NCBI RefSeq assembly: GCF_018130165.1
Contig: NZ_JAFCLZ010000012.1
Span: forward strand, 186,001 to 250,000
Length of the DNA stretch: 64,000 nt
Direction: 5' to 3'
Origin: Bradyrhizobium sp. JYMT SZCCT0180
GTDB lineage: Bacteria; Pseudomonadota; Alphaproteobacteria; Rhizobiales; Xanthobacteraceae
A program made the translations under genes and the position numbers. Below are positions 8,785 to 17,702 of the stretch, in pieces. Under the pieces are notes generated by a model, which saw nothing but the letters and a program-made list of their open reading frames with translations, was not told the origin of the DNA and ran no database searches. Position 1 is the stretch's first letter; each line of letters opens with the position of its first letter.

Positions 8785-10332
8785 CTATTCAGCCGCGCTG
8801 GTCATCTTGGACGGCGGCGGCGCATAGGCCGCCTCCAGCGCTTCAAATTCCAGCGGAAGCATGTCGCACAAGACCTGGACATGCGGGATGATGTTGGCGC
8901 CGGCGATGAAGCCGAAATCGAGCTGGTCGCGATAGCTCTGCACGGTGATGTTGAGCGCCAGCCCGTGGGTCGAGATCGACACCGGGAAGATGTGCAGCAA
9001 CTCCGCGCCGGCCGCATAGAGCGTCTGCCGCGGCCCCGGCACGTTGGAGACCGTGATGTTGGCCGCCGGCGGCAGCACGTTCGAGAGGTCGGAACGGCTG
9101 TAGAGCAGCGCAAGAATCTGAACCAGGATCGGCGCGCCCAGCATCGAGATGTTGGAGACCTGCGGCATCAAGGCCCGCAGCGGATGCGACATTTCCTTGG
9201 ACTTGGTGGATTGCGCGATGATCGCCTCCAGCCGCCCCTTGGGATCTTCGACGTTGGTGGCGATCGAGCAGATCATGCCGAACACCTGGTTGTTGGCCTC
9301 GGTGTTGCCCTCCTCGCGCAGCGAAATCGGCACCGCCGCGGTCAGCGACTTGGTCGGCAGCGCGCCCTGCTGCAGCAGATAGCGCCGCACCACGCCGGAA
9401 GACAGCGCCAGTACGACGTCGTTGAGTTTGCCGCCGGAGGCTTTCGCCACCGCCTTGGCCCGCGACAGCGAGATCGAGGTACCGGCAAAGCTGCGCTCCG
9501 ACGAGATCGCCTTGTTCAGAACAGTCGGCGGCGAAACCATGCTGGCGATGCTGTCGCGCGACTTCGGATCGGAAATCTTGCCGACCACTTCGGAAACGCT
9601 CTTGAGCATCGTCGGCACGCTGGCGGCGAATTTCACCGCGCTCTCGATCTGGAACATGGCGTTGTCGAACAGGATCGATCCGAGATCGCTCTTGCCCGAA
9701 CGCGGCAATTCCAGGCTCTTCGGCGCCGACGATGAATCGAACGGCTGCCGCCAGAGCTGCTGATAGGAATCGATCAAATTGGCGGCGATGTCGCGCGGCT
9801 CCTGCGCGACCTTGCGCGCCGTCGGGGGCTCCACCTGGCGCGGCACCGGGGTCAGATCGTAGATCATGTTGGTCAGCGCCGCACCGGCGCCGCCGTCGAT
9901 GCAGGCATGGTGCATCTTGGAATAAAGCCCGATCTCGTTGTCCTTCATGCCCTCGAAGACATAGAACTCCCAGAGCGGACGGGCGCGGTTGAGCAGCTTG
10001 GCATGCATCCAGCCGACGATGCGCTCCAGCGTCGCGCGGTCATACGGGGCCGGCAGGCTGCCGCGGAAAATGTGGCGGTCGATGTCGAACTGGTCGTCCT
10101 CGACCCAGGACGGATGATCGATGTCGAGCGGCGCCTTTTCCAGGCGCGCTTTCAGGATCGGCGCAAGATGCAGCCGGGAGCCGATCATCGCCTTGAAATC
10201 CTCGAAGAAGTTGCCGTTGTAATTCTCGGGCAGGCGGAAGATCGCCATGCTTCCGACATGCATCGGCATTTCAGGCGTTTCCAGATACAGAAACGACGCA
10301 TCCATCGAGGACAGTTTCTTGGAGTCAGTCAT
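8785..10332 (-). CDS. Wax ester synthase / diacylglycerol acyltransferase (WS/DGAT)
   Basis: 515 aa, beginning KKLSSMDASFLYLETP as is usual for the family. The catalytic HHxxxDG motif is HHACIDG (His141-Gly147), preceded by the conserved ARPLWEFYVFEG. The C-terminal PLW-NVPGP-type segment (ITVSNVPGPRQTLYAAG) is also present. These membrane-associated enzymes join acyl-CoA to a fatty alcohol or diacylglycerol to make neutral storage lipids. It is upstream of the epoxide hydrolase by 9 bp. No fatty acyl-CoA reductase for the alcohol substrate is in the window, so triacylglycerol or another alcohol acceptor is equally possible. Confidence 0.92.
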   Translation of the reverse strand: MTDSKKLSSMDASFLYLETPEMPMHVGSMAIFRLPENYNGNFFEDFKAMIGSRLHLAPILKARLEKAPLDIDHPSWVEDDQFDIDRHIFRGSLPAPYDRATLERIVGWMHAKLLNRARPLWEFYVFEGMKDNEIGLYSKMHHACIDGGAGAALTNMIYDLTPVPRQVEPPTARKVAQEPRDIAANLIDSYQQLWRQPFDSSSAPKSLELPRSGKSDLGSILFDNAMFQIESAVKFAASVPTMLKSVSEVVGKISDPKSRDSIASMVSPPTVLNKAISSERSFAGTSISLSRAKAVAKASGGKLNDVVLALSSGVVRRYLLQQGALPTKSLTAAVPISLREEGNTEANNQVFGMICSIATNVEDPKGRLEAIIAQSTKSKEMSHPLRALMPQVSNISMLGAPILVQILALLYSRSDLSNVLPPAANITVSNVPGPRQTLYAAGAELLHIFPVSISTHGLALNITVQSYRDQLDFGFIAGANIIPHVQVLCDMLPLEFEALEAAYAPPPSKMTSAAE

Positions 10333-10433
10333 ATTTTCCTCCCGCAGAGATCACGCGGCGCCTTGATGGCGCTTCTGGCGTTCAGATGGTCCTGAAGACG
10401 GGGGATGGGTATCCCGGCCTTCAACGACATTGG

Positions 10434-11231
10434 TCAGGATAGTGCATTTTCCGGGGCCCCATATGCAATGGCAAACGGGCCCGAACGGTCAAATTGCTTA
10501 AATTCGCCTTCCGGCTGTGCCAGGCGGTCGGCCACCGCCCACAACGCGGCCGGGTTGACGCCGAGGCCGATGTGGCTTGCGAGATGCACCTCGATATTTT
10601 CGGCCGTGCTGGAGGGGCGCAGCAGGCTGGTACGCCAGTTCACGATGCCATCGGTGCGGGAATAGATCGAGGTCGCGGGCACCGGCAGGTCGCCGGCGAT
10701 GGCTTCCCGGATCTCCGGGTTGTCGTTGATGCCTTCCCCCGACAGCGCTTCGTACAATCGCGTCGCATTGGTCGCGGTGATGTCGTTGGCGAACGGACTG
10801 CCGAGCGTGATCACCGATCGTACCAGGTCCGGCAGTTGCAGCGCGAGATCGCGTGCGTAGATGCCGCCGAGACTCCAGCCAATGATGCTGACCTTTCGTC
10901 CCGTGGTCTCGTGAATTCGCTTGACGAGGTCGCGCAGCGCGCCGCGCTTGCTGGCGACGCCGCCGAAATTGCGGCCCAGGTTCCAGGCATAGCTGTCGTA
11001 GCCAAGCTCCTTCAGGTAGCGCCGCATCGGCGCCATCGACAAATCGCTGGCGAGAAATCCCGGCAGCGTCAGCACCGGATGACCGTCGCCCTTCGGGGCG
11101 CGCATCAACAGCGGCGACAGCAGCAGGCTCGAATTCAGTTCGAACACGCTTCTGGCTTCGGCCAGCATCAGGAACAGACTCGGCGGACGAAGCTTGTGTT
11201 CTGCCACCGGCGCGTCCTCCGCGACGCCCAC
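10434..11231 (-). CDS. Lipase-like alpha/beta hydrolase
   Basis: 265 aa. It has VLTLPGFLASDLSM (oxyanion strand), the nucleophile elbow IIGWSLGGIYARDLA and a late SHIGLGVNP histidine region, the usual serine lipase/esterase order. RYLKELGYDSYAWNLGRN after the first strand is typical of PGAP1/LipA-like acyl hydrolases. No signal peptide is visible. The start is GTG at 11231, sharing one base with the TAG stop of the preceding gene (TAGTG), so the two are translationally coupled. The gap of 101 bp to the WS/DGAT gene could allow cotranscription. Hydrolysis of intracellular acylglycerol or wax ester is an inference from position. Confidence 0.82.
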   Translation of the reverse strand: MGVAEDAPVAEHKLRPPSLFLMLAEARSVFELNSSLLLSPLLMRAPKGDGHPVLTLPGFLASDLSMAPMRRYLKELGYDSYAWNLGRNFGGVASKRGALRDLVKRIHETTGRKVSIIGWSLGGIYARDLALQLPDLVRSVITLGSPFANDITATNATRLYEALSGEGINDNPEIREAIAGDLPVPATSIYSRTDGIVNWRTSLLRPSSTAENIEVHLASHIGLGVNPAALWAVADRLAQPEGEFKQFDRSGPFAIAYGAPENALS

Positions 11232-11485
11232 TATTTCTTGTCCTTCTTGGCCATGCCGCCGAGGCCGGCCATGGTCACGAACATGTCCTGAAAGCGTTCA
11301 GCGATCTTGGGGTCGAAGGTGAACCAGGACTGGATCAGCGATTCCGGCGAGACCTTGTCGATGTTGGCCATCATCTGCTGCTGCAACTTGTCCATGACCG
11401 CGGTCTGCATCGGCTGAACGTCCGGAAGTCCGAAGAACTGCCGGGCCTCGAGCGGCGTGCAATCAATTTCAACGTTTACCTTCAT
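11231..11485 (-). CDS. Small DUF6489-like protein
   Basis: 84 aa, starting MKVNVEIDCTPLEARQFFG from the ATG at 11485. It contains the phrase LPDVQPMQTAVMDKLQQQM, then SPESLIQSWFTFDPKIAERFQDMF and a Lys-rich tail (KKDKK). I recall this pattern from the DUF6489 family of Rhizobiales; no function is known. Its length and amphipathic helices resemble the PhaE-like protein (similar PEF-phrases there), so a phasin-like or lipid-body role is conceivable but not shown. It is the first gene of the lipase pair. Confidence 0.6.
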   Translation of the reverse strand: MKVNVEIDCTPLEARQFFGLPDVQPMQTAVMDKLQQQMMANIDKVSPESLIQSWFTFDPKIAERFQDMFVTMAGLGGMAKKDKK

Positions 11486-11584
11486 GGCCGCTCCTTCATT
11501 AATGGCTTGCCGCAGTATCACCGTGACTGGCTAGGTCACGCAAGGACAAGACCGCCTTCCGGGGCCCCCAATCGCCCCCTATGG

Positions 11585-12844
11585 TCAACCAAAACGTTCG
11601 ACAGCAAAAGGGCTAGTATCGGCAAACGGGGTCTCGCCGGTCATCATTTCCGCCAGCAGCCGGCCGGTTGCGGGTCCGAGCGTCAGGCCGTGGTGCTGGT
11701 GGCCGAAATCGAACCACAAGCCCGGATGGCGGGGCGCCTTCCCGATCACCGGCAGCATATCCGGCAAACAGGGCCGCGCCCCCTTCCATGGCCGGGCGTC
11801 GACCGGCTCCCCCAGGGGAAACAGTCTATGCGCCTTTGGCATGGCCCGTTCGACCTGGACCGGGGTCGGCGGTGCATCGCGGCGGGCCATCTCGGCGCCG
11901 GTGGTCAGGCGAATGCCGCGGTTCATCGGCGCCAGCAGAAAGCCCTGATCGGCATCCAGCACGGGATGATTGAGCACGGCGTTGCCGCGCGGCGCCAGGT
12001 GGATGTGATAGCCGCGCTTGACGTTGAGCGGGATCGTATAGCCGAGCGGGGCGAAGATCTGATCGGACCACGGCCCCATCGCGACGACGACTTCGCGCGC
12101 GGTGATTGACCCTTTCTGGGTTGCGACGCGCCACCTTGCGCCGGATTGTTCGAGCGTTCGCGCATCGCCGACCAGGAACCGGCCGCCCTTGCGGCCGAAC
12201 AGCGCCGCATAGGCCTTGGTGAGGCCGCCGGGATCGGGGACAAAACCGGGATCGGGAAAATGCACCGCGCCGGCGAAATCGCCGGTCAGGTTCGGCTCGC
12301 GCGCCGCGATAGCAGATGCGCCGAGGATGTCGCCCGCGACGCCATATTGCCTGGCGCGTTCGAGTTCCTTCACCGCTTTCGCCAGCGTCGCATCGGAGCG
12401 ATAGAGCTTGATCCAGCCGGTGCGGCGCAACAGCTCCGGCACATCGGCTTCCGCGATCAGCGCCTCATGCTCGACCAGGCTGCGCTGGATCAGCGGCAGT
12501 TCGGCCATCGCGCTGTGCAGCGCACGCTCCGGCGAAGACGCTAGGAAGTAACGCACCAGCCAGGGCAGGAAGGACGGCAGATCGGCGAAATGATAACGCA
12601 ACTGCGGCGTACGGTTGGTCGCATATTGCAGGATCTGGCGCAGGTCGCGGGGAAACATGTAGGGAAAGACCGACGCGCATTCGATCAGTCCGCCATTGCC
12701 ATAGCTGGTCTCCTCGCCGGCAAGTTCGTGGCGGTCGATCAGGACCGTATCGCGGCCCTTTTTCTGCAGGTGCAGCGCAGCGCCGACGCCGACCATGCCT
12801 GCCCCCAACACAAGAACGTCAGCCTTCAGTTCCGCCACCGGCAC
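11585..12844 (-). CDS. FAD-dependent amino acid oxidoreductase, D-amino acid dehydrogenase-like
   Basis: 419 aa. The N-terminal FAD-binding fingerprint is VLVLGAGMVGVGAALHLQKKG followed by TVLIDRHELAGEETSYGNGG, which is the DadA/DAO pattern. The C-terminal DAO segment PCLPDMLPVIGKAP then GLWFDFGHQHHGLTLGPATG closes the FAD site. DadA enzymes oxidise D-amino acids to keto acids and pass electrons to the respiratory chain; sarcosine/glycine-oxidase-like substrates are the main alternative. The start is GTG at 12844 and the gene is divergent from the first peptide transporter (188 bp apart), which fits release of amino acids from imported peptides. Confidence 0.85.
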   Translation of the reverse strand: MPVAELKADVLVLGAGMVGVGAALHLQKKGRDTVLIDRHELAGEETSYGNGGLIECASVFPYMFPRDLRQILQYATNRTPQLRYHFADLPSFLPWLVRYFLASSPERALHSAMAELPLIQRSLVEHEALIAEADVPELLRRTGWIKLYRSDATLAKAVKELERARQYGVAGDILGASAIAAREPNLTGDFAGAVHFPDPGFVPDPGGLTKAYAALFGRKGGRFLVGDARTLEQSGARWRVATQKGSITAREVVVAMGPWSDQIFAPLGYTIPLNVKRGYHIHLAPRGNAVLNHPVLDADQGFLLAPMNRGIRLTTGAEMARRDAPPTPVQVERAMPKAHRLFPLGEPVDARPWKGARPCLPDMLPVIGKAPRHPGLWFDFGHQHHGLTLGPATGRLLAEMMTGETPFADTSPFAVERFG

Positions 12845-13032
12845 TCCGAAAGTTTAATGTGGCGCGGTCTCGCGCTCAGCTTAAGGTGAAGCTAGACGTT
12901 GCCGCATCGCGGTGCAAACCGGTCCGCTGAAGGGGATCGCGCTTGCGCGGTGGCTGGACTTTGGCAACATGGATCGGCAATATCCGCCGCTATTGCGGAA
13001 ATTGAGCTGATCAAAGCGGGGAAATCGAACAA

Positions 13033-14628
13033 ATGTCGTTACGTCAGAGTTTGCTTGCAGTGGCTACGGTTACAATGCTCGGCTTTGCGGTTACGCCGGC
13101 ATCGGCCCAGACCCTGCGCTACGCCAACCAGGGCGACCTCAAATCGCTGGATCCGTACACGCTGAACGAAAGCACCACGCACGCCCATCTCGGCCATGTC
13201 TATGAAGGCCTGATCGCGCGCGACAAGGATCTCAAGATCATCCCGGCGCTGGCCGAAAGCTGGGAAACGCCGGAGCCGACGCGGTGGCGTTTCCATTTGC
13301 GCAAGGGCGTCAAGTTCCAGAACGGCGACCCCTTCACCGCCGACGACGTCCTGTTTTCGGCCGATCGGATTCGCAAGAAGGGCTCGAATCTTCAGACCCG
13401 CATTTCGCCCGAGATCAAGGTGGTCAAGGTAGACGATTACACCGTGGATTTCGTGCTGCCCTCGCCCAATCCCATTCTGCATTACCAATGGGATACCTGG
13501 TACATCATGGACAAGAAATGGGCCGAGGCGAACAACTCCATCGACCCGACGCCCGCCGCGGCGACCACCCCGAGCTTTGCCTCGCTCAACGCCAATGGCA
13601 CCGGCCCCTTCACCGTCGACAGCCATCAGCCCGGTGTCAAGACCGTCTACAAGGCCAATCCGAACTGGTGGCGCAAGCCCGAACACAATCTCAAGGAAAT
13701 CGTCTTCACGCCGATCGGCTCGGACGCGACGCGCGTCGCCGCGCTGTTGTCCGGTGAAGTCGATGTCATCGAACCTGTTCCGCTGCAGGACATCACCCGC
13801 GTTGATTCGACGCCGACCGCGCAGGTGCTCAAGGGGCCGGAACTGCGAACCATCTTTCTCGGCATGGATCAGATCCGCGACGAATTGCTCTATTCCAACG
13901 TCAAGGGCAAGAACCCGTTCAAGGATATCCGCGTCCGCGAAGCCTTCTACAAGACGGTCGATGTCGAGTTGATCAAGACCCGCGTGATGCGCGGCCTCTC
14001 GACGCCGTCGGCGATGATGATCGCGCCGCAGCTGTTCCCGCTGTCAAAGGACTTCACCCGTCCCAAGCTCGATCCGGACGGCGCCAAGAAGTTGCTGGCG
14101 GAGGCGGGCTATCCCGACGGTTTCGAAGTGACGATGGACTGTCCCAACGACCGCTACGTCAACGACGCCGCGATCTGCCAGGCGGTGGTCGGCATGCTGG
14201 CGCGAATCGGCGTCAAGGTCACCCTGCTGGCGCAGCCCAAGGCGCAATACTTCGCCAAGGTCCTGCAGGCGGGCGGTTACCAGACCTCGTTCTACTTGCT
14301 TGGCTGGACTCCCGGAACGTCCGACTCGCATAATGTTCTCTACGAAATCCTGGGCTGCCGCGACGATCCAAAATCCCCGCGCGGCCAGGGCAATCTCGGC
14401 GGCTACTGCAACAAGAAGCTGGATGCAATCACCGACAAGGTGCTGCTGGAGACCGATACCGCCAAACGCGATCTGCTGATCAAGGAAGGTTACGAAATCG
14501 CAGCCAAGGATTTTTCCTACATCCCGCTGCATCAGCAGGCGCTGGCATGGGGCGTATCGAAAAAAGTGAAGCTCACGCAGCGTGCCGACAACCAGGTGCT
14601 GCTGTACTGGGCAACCAAGCAGGACTAA
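13033..14628 (+). CDS. ABC transporter peptide-binding protein (family 5), system 1
   Basis: 531 aa. Residues 1-25 are a Sec signal peptide ending in ASAQ, so the protein is periplasmic. LRYANQGDLKSLDPYTLNESTT, then VYEGLIARDKDLKIIPALAESW and FHLRKGVKFQNGDPFTADDV are the hallmark phrases of family 5 solute-binding proteins (DppA/OppA). It collects peptides or similar ligands for the permeases encoded just downstream. The 112-bp gap after it holds a hairpin (14645-14673), an arrangement that usually keeps binding-protein mRNA more abundant than permease mRNA. The ligand cannot be fixed; nickel, glutathione or opines are also carried by this family. Confidence 0.93.
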   Translation: MSLRQSLLAVATVTMLGFAVTPASAQTLRYANQGDLKSLDPYTLNESTTHAHLGHVYEGLIARDKDLKIIPALAESWETPEPTRWRFHLRKGVKFQNGDPFTADDVLFSADRIRKKGSNLQTRISPEIKVVKVDDYTVDFVLPSPNPILHYQWDTWYIMDKKWAEANNSIDPTPAAATTPSFASLNANGTGPFTVDSHQPGVKTVYKANPNWWRKPEHNLKEIVFTPIGSDATRVAALLSGEVDVIEPVPLQDITRVDSTPTAQVLKGPELRTIFLGMDQIRDELLYSNVKGKNPFKDIRVREAFYKTVDVELIKTRVMRGLSTPSAMMIAPQLFPLSKDFTRPKLDPDGAKKLLAEAGYPDGFEVTMDCPNDRYVNDAAICQAVVGMLARIGVKVTLLAQPKAQYFAKVLQAGGYQTSFYLLGWTPGTSDSHNVLYEILGCRDDPKSPRGQGNLGGYCNKKLDAITDKVLLETDTAKRDLLIKEGYEIAAKDFSYIPLHQQALAWGVSKKVKLTQRADNQVLLYWATKQD

Positions 14629-14644
14629 GCGGCTCAGTCATCAT

Positions 14645-14673
14645 GGTCCCGGCAGCCAGGCGCTTCCGGGACC
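14645..14673 (+). terminator. Hairpin between binding protein and permease, possible attenuator
   Basis: GGTCCCGG (14645-14652) pairs perfectly with CCGGGACC (14666-14673) across a 13-nt loop, followed by TTTCATTTCC. The weak T-run suggests partial termination or mRNA 3-prime protection rather than a full stop. Confidence 0.55.
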
Positions 14674-14740
14674 TTTCATTTCCGGCTGACAGCGTCGTCG
14701 GCCAAGACGAAGTCACAGCAGAGGAAAGTGAAAGGAATAC

Positions 14741-15721
14741 ATGCTCGCTTTCACTCTTCGCCGGGCGATCCAGGCCATCGGCGTCATGATTGCGGTCGGG
14801 GTCATCTCGTTCTCGATGTTCCGCTTCGCAGGTGACCCGGTCAACCAGATCGTCTCGCTCGACACGCCGCCCGCCGAACGCGAGGCGGTTCGCAAGTCGC
14901 TCGGTCTGGACGATCCCGTGCCGGTGCAGTTCGCGCGTTATTTCGGCAATGCCGTCCAGTTCAAATTCGGCGTGTCCTATCAGTTCCGCCAGCCGGTCTC
15001 GAGCCTGCTCGCAGAGCGGATGCCCGCGACGCTGGAGCTCGCGATCTGCGCCACCATCTTCGCGATGGTGTTCGGCATCCTGATGGGGGTGTATTCGGCG
15101 CTCAAACGCGACACCGTGCTTGCCAAAATATTCCAGGCCGTATCGCTGATCGGAATCTCGCTGCCGACCTTCCTGATCGGTATTTTGTTGATCTATCTGT
15201 TCTCGGTGACATTGGGCTGGCTGCCCTCGTTCGGCCGCGGCGATGTCGTGCGGCTGGGCTGGTGGACCACGGGGCTCCTGACCCTCTCCGGCCTCAAGGC
15301 GCTGATCCTGCCGTCCATCACACTTGGCCTGTTCCAGCTGACGTTGATCATGCGGCTGGTGCGCGCTGAAATGCTGGAAGTGCTCCGCACCGACTACATC
15401 CGCTTCGCCCGTGCCCGCGGCCTGACCACGCGGGCGATCCATTTCGGCCACGCGCTCAAGAACACGCTGGTTCCCGTCATTACTGTGGCCGGGTTGCAGT
15501 TTGGCTCGGTTATTGCATTTGCCATCATCACCGAAACCGTATTCCAGTGGCCGGGCATGGGGTTGCTGTTCGTGCAGGCAGTGCAGAACGTCGACATCCC
15601 GATCATGGCGGCCTATCTGCTGATGGTGTCGCTGATCTTCGTCACCATCAATCTGGTGGTCGATATCCTCTACACCGTCGTCGATCCGCGCCTGCGCTCG
15701 ACCATCCGCCGTCCGGCTTGA
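14741..15721 (+). CDS. Peptide ABC transporter permease, DppB type, system 1
   Basis: 326 aa with six predicted membrane segments, starting with the typical MLAFTLRRAIQAIGVMIAVG anchor. The cytoplasmic EAA loop reads DYIRFARARGLTTRAIHFGHALKNTLVPVIT, which docks on the ATPases. It is longer in the first periplasmic loop (FAGDPVNQIVSLDTPPAERE), as in DppB/OppB. It is followed after 14 bp by the DppC-type gene, so the two form the heterodimeric channel. Confidence 0.94.
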   Translation: MLAFTLRRAIQAIGVMIAVGVISFSMFRFAGDPVNQIVSLDTPPAEREAVRKSLGLDDPVPVQFARYFGNAVQFKFGVSYQFRQPVSSLLAERMPATLELAICATIFAMVFGILMGVYSALKRDTVLAKIFQAVSLIGISLPTFLIGILLIYLFSVTLGWLPSFGRGDVVRLGWWTTGLLTLSGLKALILPSITLGLFQLTLIMRLVRAEMLEVLRTDYIRFARARGLTTRAIHFGHALKNTLVPVITVAGLQFGSVIAFAIITETVFQWPGMGLLFVQAVQNVDIPIMAAYLLMVSLIFVTINLVVDILYTVVDPRLRSTIRRPA

Positions 15722-15735
15722 AGGAAAGATTATCG

Positions 15736-16707
15736 ATGTCCGACGCCGTCGTTCCCCACCGAGCCGAGCCGAGCGCCGCAGTTGCGCGTGCCGGCACGAG
15801 CTGGTTCAGACGCGCGCTCGACAGCGACATCTTCTATTCGTTCCGCCGTTCCAAGCTGACGATGGTGGCGGCAGCCGTCACCCTCCTGTTTTTCCTGCTG
15901 GCGATCTTCGCTTCGGTGCTTTCGGTGCAGAACCCGTTCGATCCGGCGCAGCTTCAACTGATGAATTCGCGCATTTCGCCGCTGTGGACCGCCGACGGCC
16001 AGAGCCCGTTCCTGCTCGGCACCGACGAGCAGGGCCGCGACGTGTTCTCCGCCATTCTCTACGGGCTTCGGATCTCGCTCGTCGTCGGCGTGCTCGGCGT
16101 CGTCTTCGCCGGCGCGCTCGGAATTACGCTCGGGCTGATTGCGGGCTATGTCGGCGGCGCGGTCGACGGCCTGATCATGCGCATCGCCGACGTGCAACTC
16201 ACCTTCCCGGCAATCCTGATCGCGCTGCTGGTCAACGGCGTCGCCAAGTCGGTGTTCGGCAACCGGCTGGACGCCATGAGTACGCTGGTGGTGCTGGTGG
16301 TCGCGATCGGATTGAGTTTCTGGGTGCAGTACGCCCGCACCGTGCGCGGCTCCGTCATGGTCGAGAAGAACAAGGATTACGTCGCGGCCGCCCAATTGAT
16401 CGGGCTCCCCGCTCCCATCATCATGCTGCGTCACGTGCTGCCGAACACGATGGGTCCGATCCTGGTGATCGCCACCATCAACCTGGCGCTCGCCGTCATT
16501 ACGGAAGCCACGCTGTCATTCCTCGGCGCCGGGATGCCCGATACCATGCCGTCGCTGGGCACGCTGATCCGGATCGGCAACAATTATCTGTTCGCGGGCG
16601 AATGGTGGATCGTGGCCTTCCCCGGCTTTGCGCTGGCCGGGCTGATCCTGTCCATCAATCTGCTCGGCGACTGGCTGCGCGACGCGCTCAACCCGAAACT
16701 CCGATGA
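15736..16707 (+). CDS. Peptide ABC transporter permease, DppC type, system 1
   Basis: 323 aa from the ATG at 15736 (AAGGAAAG 9 nt upstream). The cytoplasmic N-terminal tail is followed by a membrane segment at 37-57, FLLGTDEQGRDVFSAILYGLRISL and the EAA loop KDYVAAAQLIGLPAPIIMLRHVLPNTMGPI. These are the marks of the OppC/DppC half. The stop TGA overlaps the ATG of the ATPase gene as ATGA, so translation is coupled. Confidence 0.94.
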   Translation: MSDAVVPHRAEPSAAVARAGTSWFRRALDSDIFYSFRRSKLTMVAAAVTLLFFLLAIFASVLSVQNPFDPAQLQLMNSRISPLWTADGQSPFLLGTDEQGRDVFSAILYGLRISLVVGVLGVVFAGALGITLGLIAGYVGGAVDGLIMRIADVQLTFPAILIALLVNGVAKSVFGNRLDAMSTLVVLVVAIGLSFWVQYARTVRGSVMVEKNKDYVAAAQLIGLPAPIIMLRHVLPNTMGPILVIATINLALAVITEATLSFLGAGMPDTMPSLGTLIRIGNNYLFAGEWWIVAFPGFALAGLILSINLLGDWLRDALNPKLR

Positions 16708-17702
16708 CCAGTCCTGTCCTTTCCGTGCGTAACCTCGAGGTGGAGTTCCACACCCGCCGCAGCGTCCTGCACGCCATCAACGGCATCTCCTTCGACATTG
16801 CCAAAGGCGAGGTGCTCGGCGTGGTCGGCGAATCCGGCGCGGGAAAATCCGTGACGGGCCTTGCCGTGATCGGCCTGATCGATCCGCCGGGGCGGATCGC
16901 GGGCGGCGAGATCCATCTGTCGGGGATGCGGATCGATCATCTGCCGCCGGAAGAAATCCGCCGCATCCGCGGCAAACGCATCGGGATGATCTTCCAGGAT
17001 CCGCTGACTAGCCTCAATCCGCTCTACAAGATCGGCGACCAGATCGTCGAAACCATCCGGACCCATCTCAATCTCTCGGAGACCGCGGCGCGCAAGCGCG
17101 CCATCGATCTTTTGGCGGAGGTCGGAATTCCCGCGCCGGAAAAACGCATCGACGCCTATCCACATGAATTCTCCGGCGGCATGCGCCAGCGCGTCGTGAT
17201 CGCGCTTGCGATCTGCGCCGAACCGGATCTGATCATCGCCGACGAGCCGACCACGGCCCTCGACGTATCCGTGCAGGCGCAGATCATCTCGCTGATCAAA
17301 CGCCTCGGCCGCGACCATGGCACCGCCGTGATGCTCGTGACGCACGACATGGGCGTGATCGCCGAAACCTCCGACCGCGTCGCGGTGATGTATTCGGGCC
17401 GGATTGCCGAGATCGGCCCGGTTCAGGACGTCGTGCAGAACCCGCTGCATCCCTACGCCAAGGGCCTGATGGGCGCGATCCCGACGCTGGCGGGCGAAGA
17501 CAAGCGGCTGGTGCAGATACCCGGCTCGATGCCGCGGCTGTCGGCGATTCCGAACGGCTGCTCGTTCAACCCGCGCTGCGGCTTCGTCTTCGACCGTTGC
17601 CGCGTCGAGCGTCCGGAGCCGATCGCGCACGGTACACAGGCCGTGGCCTGTCATCTCTATGATTCCGCGCCCAAGTCAGCGATCAAGGAGACTGCGGCAT
17701 GA
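16704..17702 (+). CDS. Peptide ABC transporter ATPase, DppD type, system 1
   Basis: 332 aa. Walker A is GESGAGKS, the signature is FSGGMRQR, Walker B is LIIADEPTTALD and the switch is THDMG. The C-terminal oligopeptide-transporter tail NGCSFNPRCGFVFDRC carries the cysteines that bind an Fe-S cluster or stabilise this region in DppD/OppD. It powers the importer from the cytoplasmic side. It overlaps both neighbours by ATGA, so three genes are coupled. Confidence 0.95.
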   Translation: MTSPVLSVRNLEVEFHTRRSVLHAINGISFDIAKGEVLGVVGESGAGKSVTGLAVIGLIDPPGRIAGGEIHLSGMRIDHLPPEEIRRIRGKRIGMIFQDPLTSLNPLYKIGDQIVETIRTHLNLSETAARKRAIDLLAEVGIPAPEKRIDAYPHEFSGGMRQRVVIALAICAEPDLIIADEPTTALDVSVQAQIISLIKRLGRDHGTAVMLVTHDMGVIAETSDRVAVMYSGRIAEIGPVQDVVQNPLHPYAKGLMGAIPTLAGEDKRLVQIPGSMPRLSAIPNGCSFNPRCGFVFDRCRVERPEPIAHGTQAVACHLYDSAPKSAIKETAA

